From positions 62,001-126,000 of the forward strand of contig NZ_RWIS01000008.1 of NCBI RefSeq assembly GCF_003944705.1: a stretch of 64,000 nt of DNA, in the 5' to 3' direction. Made by a program: the position numbers and the translations under genes. How positions within the stretch are numbered: position 1 is the stretch's first letter; each line of letters opens with the position of its first letter. The notes below the pieces were generated by a model that saw nothing but the letters and a program-made list of their open reading frames with translations, made no database searches and was not told the origin of the DNA. This document shows positions 15,685 to 23,999 of the stretch, piece by piece. This DNA is from Hymenobacter metallilatus. GTDB lineage: Bacteria > Bacteroidota > Bacteroidia > Cytophagales > Hymenobacteraceae.

Positions 15685-16608
15685 CTACCCGCGCACTTTG
15701 CCCCGCTTCACCAGATACGCATACAATACCCGGTCAAACGGCTCCCGGATATCCACAGGCACGAAGTCGATTTTATATTGCCCGCAGCGTAAGGCCAGTT
15801 CCTGCTCATACCGGCGCATGGCGGCCTGGTACTGCTCCCGCACCTGGCTGGGCTGCAGCTTCACTGTTTGACCGGTTTCCAGATCCTCGAACAAATAAGG
15901 CCGGTCCTGAAAGTTGAAATCGGCCTCGGTGGCACGGTCCATTACATGAAACAGCAGTACCTCATGGTGTTGATGGCGCAGGTGCTGCAAAGCCGCCAGG
16001 GCTTCGGTCTGCTCCTCGGGGCCGCGGCCCAGCATATCCGAAAACAGTAGTACCAACGAGCGTTTCGGAATTTGCTGAGCAATAGTATGAATAACACTGG
16101 CTACGTTGGTGCGGGCACGCTGGGCCGCAGCGGGCCGCTCCAGCAGCTGTTGCAGGGTAAGCAGCAAAGTGTGACGGTGGGTGCTGGTAGAGCGCACGGG
16201 CGTTTGCAGCTCCACTTGCTCGGCAAACGTGACGAGGCCTACCGCGTCGCGCTGCTTTTGCAGCAGCGTAGTAAGGGCTGCCGCGCACAGCACCGAGAAC
16301 CGCAGCTTATCGTAGCTGGGGGCCGGGTAGTACATGCTGGGGCTCACGTCCAGCAGCAAGTGGCAGCGCAGGTTGGTTTCTTCCTCATAGCGCTTCACAA
16401 ACAGCTTATCGGTGCGGGCAAACACTTTCCAGTCGAGGTGGCGGGTACTTTCGCCGGGATTGTAGAGGCGGTGTTCCGAAAACTCCACTGAAAACCCGTG
16501 GTAGGGTGACTGGTGCAAGCCCGTAATGAACCCTTCTACCAGCTGGCGGGCCAGAAATTCCAGATTCTCGAAGGAACGAACAGCGGCAAGGTCAAGCGGT
16601 TGGGCCAT
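15685..16608 (-). CDS. DUF58 domain protein
   Basis: This 307-residue protein matches the DUF58 family, with a long RQLVEGFITGLHQSPYHG-like start, then the core pattern YNPGESTRHLDWKVFARTDK near residues 50-70 and a VWA-like MIDAS LLLDVSPSMYY near 90. DUF58 proteins usually pair with a MoxR ATPase and BatA-type VWA proteins. Here no MoxR is adjacent, although a BatA-like gene lies at the left end of the window. I start it at MAQPLDL (16608). The upstream 390 bases (16609-17002) are AT-rich and contain no gene that I can support. Confidence 0.9.
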   Translation of the reverse strand: MAQPLDLAAVRSFENLEFLARQLVEGFITGLHQSPYHGFSVEFSEHRLYNPGESTRHLDWKVFARTDKLFVKRYEEETNLRCHLLLDVSPSMYYPAPSYDKLRFSVLCAAALTTLLQKQRDAVGLVTFAEQVELQTPVRSTSTHRHTLLLTLQQLLERPAAAQRARTNVASVIHTIAQQIPKRSLVLLFSDMLGRGPEEQTEALAALQHLRHQHHEVLLFHVMDRATEADFNFQDRPYLFEDLETGQTVKLQPSQVREQYQAAMRRYEQELALRCGQYKIDFVPVDIREPFDRVLYAYLVKRGKVRG

Positions 16609-17002
16609 GGCAATAAAGACGGTACACAAGCAAGGTACAATGGATTTGGTGCCCGGCTGCTACCACCCCAATCCGAGTAGCAAGTCTGGCATGTTGCTGG
16701 GTGCCTAAGCGGCGAATACCCCCGAAATACCGCCTGCACCATGCCTTTCCAGGTCAGCCAGCTACAATCATTCAGTATTTTCTATCTATCAACTGGCACA
16801 AATAATCTTGCCTTAATACTATATATAGGCTTACAAGAGCCGGGCTGATTTTCAGGTTTTCATAAGGATAACCTCTTCTGATCTGGCAATGGTCCCGGAA
16901 TAGGAAAATACCGGCCTTAAAATTTTACTATCTACAGAAAAACACGTATTTTGCGAGGAACTTCAATCATCTTGGAATAACAAAACTTTACTAGAAGGAC
17001 CT

Positions 17003-17344
17003 GTGGAAGACCGTCACGACCAGGAAGAAATTTACTCCCAGCGCATTAAAGCCGGCAAGCGCACGTACTTTTTTGACGTGAAAGCTACCCGCGGCCAGGA
17101 CTACTATCTGACCATTACGGAAAGCAAACGCCGCCTGCGCGACGATGATACCTTTTCGTACGAGAAACACAAGATTTTCCTTTACAAGGAAGACTTTCTC
17201 AAGTTTGTAGATGCTCTGCAGGATGCCGTGGATTACGTACGCGAGGAGCTACTGACTCCCGAGGAAGTAGCCGAGCTGGACCGCCCCCGCCCTGCTTACG
17301 ACGAGCGGGAAGGCGGCTACACCCGCACCGACGACAATTATTAA
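17003..17344 (+). CDS. DUF3276 (PUR-alpha-like) nucleic-acid-binding protein
   Basis: The 113-residue protein begins at a GTG preceded by AGAAGGAC. It carries a single PUR-type domain: YSQRIKAGKRTYFFDVKATRG, DYYLTITESKRR and KHKIFLYKEDFLKFVDALQD, which form the beta-beta-beta-alpha unit of DUF3276. The tail is acidic and aromatic (EREGGYTRTDDNY). Bacteroidota PUR-alpha-like proteins bind single-stranded DNA or RNA. The cellular role is unknown. The AT-rich upstream region (16800-17000) probably holds the promoter; TATTTTG at about 16950 is one base short of the consensus. Confidence 0.92.
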   Translation: MEDRHDQEEIYSQRIKAGKRTYFFDVKATRGQDYYLTITESKRRLRDDDTFSYEKHKIFLYKEDFLKFVDALQDAVDYVREELLTPEEVAELDRPRPAYDEREGGYTRTDDNY

Positions 17345-17457
17345 CCTCTACACCCCGGAAGTCTAGCGAAACACGTCCTACGTACTCAAGCATTTCCTTA
17401 CTCACTTCCCACCGCACGGCGCGCCCGGCTTCGGCCCTGGCGCGCCGTCGTGCGTTG

Positions 17458-17648
17458 GTAGCGCGCAGCTCCGCTTCGCGCACGAGCCGCCGGCGAGTTC
17501 CCACGCGCATGGTGCAGGATTGGATACCCGCTCCGCTCGTGCTCCGTAGCGCGCAGCTTCGCGCTACGGAGCACGAGCGAGTACCCTGGTACCGCGTCAT
17601 CCGTCTGTTACTCGCTTTGCTCGTGCGCGAAGCGGAGCTGCGCGCTAC
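17458..17648. repeat. Nested palindrome cluster upstream of ychF
   Basis: A 29-base perfect inverted repeat (17458-17486 with 17620-17648) encloses a second, 20-base perfect hairpin (17534-17553 with 17560-17579). All four arms contain GTAGCGCG followed by CAGCT, or the complement. Related words GTAGCGCGAAGC recur at 18898 and 25350. The stretch 17345-17749 has no supported gene apart from this element and the ychF promoter. Confidence 0.85.
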
Positions 17649-17680
17649 GGCCTGCCCATGCTTCCTTGGAAAAAGCCCCG

Positions 17681-17688
17681 TACCTTTG
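17681..17688 (+). promoter_or_regulatory. -7 type promoter element (TACCTTTG) for ychF
   Basis: It matches TAnnTTTG and ends 61 bases before the ychF ATG, just after the palindrome cluster. Confidence 0.55.
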
Positions 17689-17749
17689 CGCCACGAATTG
17701 CGCCGCTGGTGCAGTTTACCATCTCACTACTTCACTATTTCACCGTCAT

Positions 17750-18847
17750 ATGGGTCTCCGCTGCGGTATCGTGGGCCTGCCCAACGTGGGCAAATCCACG
17801 CTCTTCAACGCTCTTTCCAACGCCAAGGCCGAGTCGGCCAACTACCCGTTCTGCACCATTGAGCCGAACGTGGGCGTGATTACCGTGCCCGATGAGCGCC
17901 TCCAGATTCTGGAGCAGCTGGTAAACCCCAAGCGCGTGCTGCCCACCATCATTGAGTTTGTGGATATTGCCGGGCTGGTGAAAGGGGCTTCCAAGGGCGA
18001 AGGCCTGGGCAACAAGTTCCTGGCCAATATTCGGGAGGTAGATGCCATTATCCACGTTATCCGCTGCTTCGACGACCCCAACATCGTGCATGTGGCCGGC
18101 GGCGTTGACCCCGTATTCGACAAGGACGTAATTGATACCGAGCTGCAGATTAAAGATCTGGAGAGTATCGATAAAAAGCTGGCAAAATCGGAGCGCTCCG
18201 CGAAGAACGGCGACGCTGTAGCCAAAAAGGAAGTGGCGGCTCTGCAGAAGTTCAAGGCTGCCCTGGAGGCCGGCCAGAACGCCCGCGCCGTGCAGGCCAC
18301 GCCCGAGGAGCTGGAAGCCGTAGCGGATTTGCAGCTGCTCACCGTGAAGCCCGTGATTTACGTGGCCAACGTGGATGAGGCCAGCGCCACTACCGGCAAC
18401 GCCCACACCGCCGCCCTGCAGGCCCACGTAGCCCAGGAAGGGGCCGATGTAGTGCTGGTATCGGCTGCTATTGAGTCGCAGATTGCCGAGATGGAAGACC
18501 CGGAGGAGAAGGAAATGTTCCTGGCCGAGTACGGCCTCACCGAATCGGGCCTGAACCGCCTGATCCGGGCCTCCTACTCTCTGCTCAACCTCATTACCTA
18601 CTTCACGGCCGGGGTGCAGGAAGTACGCGCCTGGACCATTCACAAAGGCGACAAAGCCCCCCAGGCCGCCGGCGTTATCCACTCCGACTTCGAGAAAGGC
18701 TTTATCCGGGCCGAAGTAATTAAGCTGGCCGACTACCAGGAGTACAAAACCGAGGTAAAAATTAAGGAGGCCGGCAAAATGGCCGTAGAAGGCAAGGAGT
18801 ACGTGGTGCAGGACGGTGACATCATGCACTTCCGCTTCAACGTCTGA
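17750..18847 (+). CDS. ychF: Redox-regulated ATPase YchF (OBG-family)
   Basis: This 365-residue protein is a universally conserved P-loop NTPase that prefers ATP and associates with ribosomes. Motifs visible are the P-loop GLPNVGKST (residues 8-16), NYPFCTIEPNVG (switch I), DIAGLVKGASKGEGLGNKFL (G3), NVDE as the altered G4, a coiled-coil segment, and the C-terminal TGS domain ending GDIMHFRFNV. The start MGLRCGIVGLPN at 17750 is the family start; an upstream in-frame codon is not homologous. It is preceded by a TACCTTTG promoter element. Confidence 0.97.
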   Translation: MGLRCGIVGLPNVGKSTLFNALSNAKAESANYPFCTIEPNVGVITVPDERLQILEQLVNPKRVLPTIIEFVDIAGLVKGASKGEGLGNKFLANIREVDAIIHVIRCFDDPNIVHVAGGVDPVFDKDVIDTELQIKDLESIDKKLAKSERSAKNGDAVAKKEVAALQKFKAALEAGQNARAVQATPEELEAVADLQLLTVKPVIYVANVDEASATTGNAHTAALQAHVAQEGADVVLVSAAIESQIAEMEDPEEKEMFLAEYGLTESGLNRLIRASYSLLNLITYFTAGVQEVRAWTIHKGDKAPQAAGVIHSDFEKGFIRAEVIKLADYQEYKTEVKIKEAGKMAVEGKEYVVQDGDIMHFRFNV

Positions 18848-18920
18848 TCACGGATTTAGACGGATTTTTCGGATTACACGGATTTCGTGGACGATTGTAG
18901 CGCGAAGCCTTTGCTTCGCG
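18848..18920. repeat. CGGATT short tandem repeats plus GTAGCGCGAAGC hairpin
   Basis: CGGATT recurs at 18851, 18861, 18870 and 18879 with 9-10 base spacing. It is followed at 18898-18920 by TAGCGCGAAGC-CTTT-GCTTCGCGTA, a short palindrome of the same family as at 17458 and 25350. Confidence 0.75.
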
Positions 18921-18971
18921 TATCGTTGCCCGGTCTTATCCAACACATGCTACCAGCTCCTCGCTAACCTC

Positions 18972-19181
18972 ATGGACGTAAAAGACAGCAACGGCAACCT
19001 GCTCGCGGAGGGCGACGCGGTGACCATCACCAAAGACCTGAAGGTAAAAGGCATGGCCCAAGCTCTGAAGCGCGGCACCGTGGTCAAAAACATCCGCCTC
19101 ACCAACTCGGCTACCGAAATTGAAGGCCGGGCCGGTGGTAGCCTACTCGTCATCAAAACCGAGTTTGTGAAGAAAGCCTAA
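18972..19181 (+). CDS. Short PhnA-domain (YjdM C-terminal) protein
   Basis: This 69-residue protein corresponds to the C-terminal PhnA domain of E. coli YjdM (formerly PhnA): DSNGNLLAEGDAVTITKDLK, a glycine-lysine turn, LKRGTVVKNIRLT, and the ending KTEFVKKA. The N-terminal zinc ribbon of the full protein is absent, and no zinc-ribbon cysteines precede it in frame. Despite the old name, the family is not shown to act on phosphonates. It could be a free-standing SH3-like domain. A terminator follows directly. Confidence 0.85.
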   Translation: MDVKDSNGNLLAEGDAVTITKDLKVKGMAQALKRGTVVKNIRLTNSATEIEGRAGGSLLVIKTEFVKKA

Positions 19182-19211
19182 CGCCGTTTCTTAAGCAGCA
19201 ACCAGTAACTT

Positions 19212-19248
19212 AAGCGCCCCAACCGAACAAATCGGCTGGGGCGTTTTT
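19212..19248 (+). terminator. Intrinsic terminator after the PhnA-domain gene
   Basis: GCGCCCCAACCGA pairs with TCGGCTGGGGCG (one mismatch), followed by TTTTT. Confidence 0.8.
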
Positions 19249-19261
19249 AGTTATTTTCATC

Positions 19262-19879
19262 ATGCAAAACGGTACTTTACCCAAATGGCTAACGGAAACC
19301 TTAATCAATGGAATATCCATTTGGAACAAAGCAGCCAGTACATCCTTTCCTCATTTATTACAGCAAATCACGCTACATGATTCTATATGGAGCTATGCGT
19401 TCATACCGGAAGTAGATAGATTGGTGCTGATTATTCAATTAGACTCTCACTGGAATAAGGATTTCTGCCATCAACTAGATGATTGGCCTTATTTGGCAAT
19501 AGAAATAACTGAACCACTGAATACTTCCTATATTGTCGCTGCAGACCCAGTAACAAATATTATAAGTAAGGCTGCATCTGAATCAGTTGCTTATTCAAAC
19601 TTTACAGAGTGGATTAGCGCAGGAAAATCTTTAGGAATAATTCCTACGAATTACCCACAGCTGCCACAGTATTCGGTTATACATCGAACAGAAATCGAAA
19701 CAATTGGCGGCTATTTTTCCTGTATTCATCAGGAGGCAATTCGAATTTTACTCTACTCCTCCGGAGGAGAGTCGCTTGCTATTAATTTTTCACACAGAAA
19801 ATCGTCACCATATAATCCAGCTGTTCTGAAACAAAAAGAGCCAGGAATATTGTCCCGGCTCTTTCATTGGAAGAAATAA
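19262..19879 (+). CDS. AT-rich orphan hypothetical protein
   Basis: The 205-residue protein is encoded in visibly AT-richer DNA than its neighbours and uses many A/T-ending codons, which suggests recent acquisition. It has no signal peptide or membrane helix. It is rich in Trp, Tyr and Ser (SIWSYAFIPEVDRLVLIIQL, WPYLAIEITEPLN) and ends in a basic SRLFHWKK. I do not recognise the family. Isolated AT-rich genes of this size in Bacteroidota can be immunity or toxin-linked proteins, but nothing here shows that. A GAGCC...GGCTC stem at 19835-19864 overlaps its last codons and may end the transcript. Confidence 0.7.
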   Translation: MQNGTLPKWLTETLINGISIWNKAASTSFPHLLQQITLHDSIWSYAFIPEVDRLVLIIQLDSHWNKDFCHQLDDWPYLAIEITEPLNTSYIVAADPVTNIISKAASESVAYSNFTEWISAGKSLGIIPTNYPQLPQYSVIHRTEIETIGGYFSCIHQEAIRILLYSSGGESLAINFSHRKSSPYNPAVLKQKEPGILSRLFHWKK

Positions 19880-19886
19880 AATTAGA

Positions 19887-21338
19887 CTACTTCCCTACCA
19901 CTTTAAACAGCATTCCAGCCGTCATCTTATCGGTGGTTTTCATGCCATTGACAATGGCCAGCTCCTCGTACCGCTTACTGGGCACACCGTTGGCGGCTAG
20001 CGCCGAGGCCAGCGTCTGGCCGGCTTTGGCCGTACGGATGCGGATCCGCTCGGGCTGGCGGTTGAGCTTGCTGGCATCGGTGAGGCGGCGGTAGCCCTGG
20101 GCCGTGCGCTGAAACTGGGGAGCATAGGTTTCAAAATCGGCAGGCGAAGTCAGGCCCACAAAGGCGTAAATGTTTTGCCCATCCTGAATGAGGTAGCTGA
20201 GCGTGCGGGCCGTGATGCCCTGCTGGCCAGTCTGTTGATTCTGGCCCACTTGGTCGCCCTGGATGGCAATGGCTGGAAAGCCGTTAATGGTGGTTTGGCT
20301 GGCCTGGGGGCTTTGCAGGTTTAGCTGCTGGGCCAGCGCCTGAGCGGTTTCCTGCAGGCCTTTGTTGCCGCCCGGCAACAGAATAATTACGGCTTTACCA
20401 TTGGGTTCGGCCATTTGAAACTGGCTGGGCGAGTTCTGGCTTTTCCAGCCCTGGGGGAGCGGGAACTGGAATTTCAGGTCGGGATGATAGAACACGCTGC
20501 TTTCCACATAACCTTCGCGGGGGTTGTCGCCGTAGGGCAGGCCGTCAATCAGGCGCAGGTACTGGTCCCGATTCACGGCGAGCTGGCGGCCGGCTTGCTG
20601 CTCGGCCTGTTGGGCCAGCTTTTTCACGTTGGTGTACCGGTCGGCGGAGTTGGGGTGCGAGGACAGAAAGGTGGGCAGCGTAGCTGCGCCGCTGCTTTGC
20701 TCGGTGCGCTGCAGGGTCAGGAAAAAGTCGGCCATGGACGCCGGGTCGTAGCCGATTTTGCTGGAGTATTTCACGCCCAGCTTGTCCGATTCGTTTTCAT
20801 CGTCGCGGCCGTACTTGAGCAGGCCCAGCCCCACCACCTGCGAGGCGGGCTGGGCAATGGAAGCGACCCGCTTGGACAGGATGGAACCCAGAATGAGGGC
20901 CCCGTTGGCAATGGTGGAGCGCGTCTGCTGCTTCTGGCCGTGGCGGGCCGTAATGTGCCCGATTTCGTGGCCCAGTACCCCGCTGAACTGGGCCTCGTTG
21001 TTGAAATGGGCCATAATGCCGCGGGTGAAGTACACGTGACCGTCGGGGGTGGCAAAGGCATTGATAATCGGCGAATCGACGATGGTAAAGCCTTTCACAT
21101 CAGCGGGCCGGTCGGAAATGCGCCCCATTTGCATGCCTTTCTCATCAATGTAGGATTGCAGCTTGGCGTTATCGAGCAGGCCAAACTGGGCTACCACCTG
21201 GGGGTCGGGCTGGGCGCCCTGCACGGGTAGCGCGGGCAGATACGCGGGCCGGCTGGCGGAAAGGTGCGCACCACTAAGAGGGAGTAGCAGGGCCAAAGTG
21301 GCGCCGGAGCGCAGCGCAAAAGAGAGCATAGGTTGCAT
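19887..21338 (-). CDS. M48 family metalloprotease with signal peptide
   Basis: This 483-residue exported zinc protease begins with a hydrophobic signal (LRSGATLALLLPLSGAHLSA). Its peptidase domain has HEIGHITARHG (HExxH zinc site), and the third ligand is in DENESDKLG. The region resembles BepA-like proteases, which act on misassembled outer-membrane proteins in the periplasm. The C-terminal part, ending with RIRIRTAKAGQTLASALAAN and NGMKTTDKMTAGMLFKVV, looks like a LysM-like domain. I used the MQPMLSF start at 21338, since upstream residues precede the signal peptide. It is convergent with the AT-rich orphan. Confidence 0.92.
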   Translation of the reverse strand: MQPMLSFALRSGATLALLLPLSGAHLSASRPAYLPALPVQGAQPDPQVVAQFGLLDNAKLQSYIDEKGMQMGRISDRPADVKGFTIVDSPIINAFATPDGHVYFTRGIMAHFNNEAQFSGVLGHEIGHITARHGQKQQTRSTIANGALILGSILSKRVASIAQPASQVVGLGLLKYGRDDENESDKLGVKYSSKIGYDPASMADFFLTLQRTEQSSGAATLPTFLSSHPNSADRYTNVKKLAQQAEQQAGRQLAVNRDQYLRLIDGLPYGDNPREGYVESSVFYHPDLKFQFPLPQGWKSQNSPSQFQMAEPNGKAVIILLPGGNKGLQETAQALAQQLNLQSPQASQTTINGFPAIAIQGDQVGQNQQTGQQGITARTLSYLIQDGQNIYAFVGLTSPADFETYAPQFQRTAQGYRRLTDASKLNRQPERIRIRTAKAGQTLASALAANGVPSKRYEELAIVNGMKTTDKMTAGMLFKVVGK

Positions 21339-21458
21339 GGGAAAAGTACAGTTAGGTGGGCGGGATACGCCTGCAACGAGCCTGATCGGAGGAAAGGTTA
21401 CAGGTGCATCATCATCTTTATCCCAATTCCTTGCCAAATCAGCTTATCCACCGCCGAA

Positions 21459-22742
21459 TCAGGAAGCGGGTTGCTCCTGCTGGTGCTGCTTTTCCAGCTC
21501 CACCGCCGTAGGCCGGCCGTGGCGGCGGTCCAGCCAGTCCATGACGGGGGTAGCCAGTACTCCGTGCAGCACAATGGAAGCCAGCACCGTGAAACCCGTA
21601 ATGGCCCACAGGGTTCGGCCCTCGGCGAAGGAGGCCTCGTGCAACGCGAAAGCCAAGTAGAAAAACGAGCCGATACCCCGGATGCCAAAGAAGGAAATTA
21701 CCAGCCGCTCGGGCCAGGTTACGCGGCTACGCCCCAGGGTGAGAATTCCGCCCAGGGGCCGCAAAATCAGCAGCAGAAACAGGCCCAGCGCCGCCCCACT
21801 CCAGGTAAGCGGCCCGAGCAGACCGCGCACAATGGCCCCGCCGAACAGGATCAGGATTACTACAATAAGCAGCCGCTCCAGCTGGTCGGTAAACTCGTGC
21901 ATCTCGGTATGGTACTCGTGGCTTCGCTCGTGGGCGCGCAAGGTTAGAGCGGCCACAAACACAGCCAGAAACCCGTAGCCATGCACCAGCTCGGTAAGGC
22001 CGTAGGCCGTGAGCGTGACAGCCAGGGCCACAAAACCGTACGCCTCCGGGCTGATACGAATGCGGTGAGGCAGATCAAATATGAGCAAGGCCAGTACCCA
22101 GCCCGCCAGCCAGCCACCCAGTATGCCCATGCCGGTACGGTACCCCACATCCAGCCAGGCCCAGTGTACCAGCTCCTGCCCCAGCTGCAGAGAAGTAGTG
22201 GCTACCAGCACCAGGGCCAAGTGCACAAATGGAAAAGCCAGTCCGTCGTTCAGCCCGGCCTCCCCGGTGAGGGAAAAACGCACATTGTCTTCGCCACCTT
22301 CCCCGGGCTTACCCACCTGCACGTCGCCGGCCAGCACAGGGTCGGTGGGGGCCAGCGTGGCGGCCAGCAGCACCGCCGAAGCTGGCAGCAATCCGCCCAG
22401 CTTCCAGGCCACTACTGCAAATACGGCAATGGTAATTACCATGAGCACCAGCACCAGCTGCAGGGGGGCCCGCCAGCGCCAGAGCGAAAACCGACGGTCG
22501 ATTTTGAGCCCTGTACCCGTCAGGGCTACCGTTACACAAATTTCGGTCAGGTGCATGGTGAAGGTGGAGTGCTCAACCGGATCGGGGTTGGGCAGGCCCA
22601 GTGGCAGCCCGAACACCAGCATACCCAAGCCAACGAACAGGATGGGATAAGACAGCGGGTATTGCTTGAGCAGGGAAGGCAGCCAGGCCACAGCCAGAAT
22701 AGCCACCCCCAGTACCACCAGAATCAGGTTGTAATGCGACAT
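21459..22742 (-). CDS. CPA1-type Na+/H+ antiporter
   Basis: The 427-residue integral membrane protein has about 12 hydrophobic segments. It contains the CPA1 signatures LAATLAPTDPVLAG and FSLTGEAGLNDGLAFPFV with the ion-binding Asn-Asp pair. Near the C-terminus it has VISFFGIRGIGSFFYL, typical of cation:proton antiporters that regulate pH and sodium. The short cytoplasmic tail is histidine- and glutamine-rich (KQHQQEQPAS). I start it at MSHYNLI (22742) because the upstream extension in the same frame is not part of the fold. It is divergent from the curlin-like gene. Confidence 0.9.
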   Translation of the reverse strand: MSHYNLILVVLGVAILAVAWLPSLLKQYPLSYPILFVGLGMLVFGLPLGLPNPDPVEHSTFTMHLTEICVTVALTGTGLKIDRRFSLWRWRAPLQLVLVLMVITIAVFAVVAWKLGGLLPASAVLLAATLAPTDPVLAGDVQVGKPGEGGEDNVRFSLTGEAGLNDGLAFPFVHLALVLVATTSLQLGQELVHWAWLDVGYRTGMGILGGWLAGWVLALLIFDLPHRIRISPEAYGFVALAVTLTAYGLTELVHGYGFLAVFVAALTLRAHERSHEYHTEMHEFTDQLERLLIVVILILFGGAIVRGLLGPLTWSGAALGLFLLLILRPLGGILTLGRSRVTWPERLVISFFGIRGIGSFFYLAFALHEASFAEGRTLWAITGFTVLASIVLHGVLATPVMDWLDRRHGRPTAVELEKQHQQEQPAS

Positions 22743-22923
22743 GCAGAAAGAAACGGAGTGAGAGCCTGTGCTTACGTAACTCAACCATAGGCAGCCAACC
22801 CCTACCACTAGCATCGGTCAGTACTGTTAGGTAGTAACGTATTTTTTACAGAAAGGCACTTGCCAGGCCCTCACCAAGTCAATGGCTAAGTATCATTGGT
22901 ATATTTTTATAAATATTTACTTA

Positions 22924-22931
22924 TATTTTTG
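22924..22931 (+). promoter_or_regulatory. -7 type promoter element for the curlin-like gene
   Basis: TATTTTTG lies in a very AT-rich stretch (22890-22960) of this GC-rich chromosome and ends 56 bases before the ATG at 22988. Confidence 0.5.
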
Positions 22932-22987
22932 TATTATAAATATAAATTCTTAACTAACACACTTATCCAACTCCAATCAATTCCTGT

Positions 22988-23932
22988 ATGAAAAAGCTAC
23001 TCTTTCCCGTACTGTGTGCCGCCGTTGGCTTGCTGCCGATTACCACCGTACACGCCCAAAACAACCTGACTACGGTGCAGCAAGTGGGCGACAACAACCG
23101 CGCCCTCGATTACCAGACCGGTGACCAGAACAAAATCAGCGTCCGGCAGACGGGAACCAGCCATACGGCCGGCGCAGCGCAGGCCGGTACGCTCAATGTG
23201 GCGGCCCAAACCCAAAACGGTTCCAACTACGAGGCCGGCTCGCTGCAGTCGGGCACACGCAACACCGTAACCCAAACGCAAACCCAATTGGGCCCCTGGA
23301 CGGGTGGTCGGGCTATTGCCGTACAGACCGGTAACCGCAACGCCATTACCCAGACCCAGGACGGCACAGCCGCGGCCAGCGCAGCCCAAACCGGCAACAG
23401 CAACGCAGCCACGCAGCAGCAGCGGGGCCGTGTACTCAGAGCCGATATTCAACAGACAGGCAACAACAACCAAACCACGCAGGACCAGTTGGGCTCGGGC
23501 CTGGATGCCTCAGCTACGGCAAGCGGCAACCGCAACACTGCCCTGCAACGGCAGCGGGACGTAGGCAACCGGGCCACCGGCACCCAAACCGGCAACGACA
23601 ACAGCCTCACGCAGCTGCAGGAAGCTTTCGATAACGTAGCCCGGGCTGCCCAAACGGGTAACCGCAACCTTGCCGAGCAGCGGCAGCGCAGCTCCATGAG
23701 TGAAGCTGTGGTTGAGCAGGATGGGAGCCAGAACCGCGCCTATCAAACCCAAAGCAGCGGATATGAGCACCGGGCCTACATCGACCAGGACAATAACCAG
23801 GGCCTGGCTATTCAGCAGCAGGCCGGTATTCTCAACAACGCCGCTACCTACCAGGGTGGCTTCAACGAATCGAGCACCGTAGTGCAGGACGGGCGCGAGA
23901 ATAATGCGGTGGTGAAGCAAAATCATCCGTAG
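22988..23932 (+). CDS. Curlin-repeat amyloid-like secreted protein
   Basis: This 314-residue protein has a signal peptide (residues 1-23, ending VHAQ). The rest consists of degenerate repeats of about 22-27 residues built on Q-x-G-x-x-N-x-x-x-Q, for example QVGDNNRALDYQTGDQN, QTGNRNAITQTQDG and QTGNDNSLTQLQ. This is the curlin (CsgA/CsgB) repeat pattern, which forms cross-beta amyloid fibres. Repeats fill nearly the whole mature chain. No csgE, csgF or csgG homologue lies in the window. The AT-rich upstream region suggests a regulated promoter. It is probably an extracellular matrix or adhesin component, by inference. Confidence 0.88.
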   Translation: MKKLLFPVLCAAVGLLPITTVHAQNNLTTVQQVGDNNRALDYQTGDQNKISVRQTGTSHTAGAAQAGTLNVAAQTQNGSNYEAGSLQSGTRNTVTQTQTQLGPWTGGRAIAVQTGNRNAITQTQDGTAAASAAQTGNSNAATQQQRGRVLRADIQQTGNNNQTTQDQLGSGLDASATASGNRNTALQRQRDVGNRATGTQTGNDNSLTQLQEAFDNVARAAQTGNRNLAEQRQRSSMSEAVVEQDGSQNRAYQTQSSGYEHRAYIDQDNNQGLAIQQQAGILNNAATYQGGFNESSTVVQDGRENNAVVKQNHP

Positions 23933-23946
23933 TGCCTCTCTACTGC

Positions 23947-23997
23947 CCCGAAGCAGACACGGCACCCCTGATACAGGGGTGCCGTGTCTGCTTCGGG
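23947..23997. terminator. Perfect 24-bp hairpin terminator
   Basis: The arms at 23947-23970 and 23974-23997 are exact complements with a 3-base ATA loop. It separates the curlin-like gene (+) from the convergent T9SS plug gene (-), whose stop is 3 bases away. Confidence 0.85.
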
Positions 23998-23999
23998 AG

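Noticed and set aside
16609..17002. Possible small gene in the AT-rich gap before DUF3276
   Set aside because: No frame with a start, sensible length and coding composition was found.
17735..18829. 364-residue open frame on the minus strand opposite ychF
   Set aside because: Antisense to a certain gene and with no recognisable motif.
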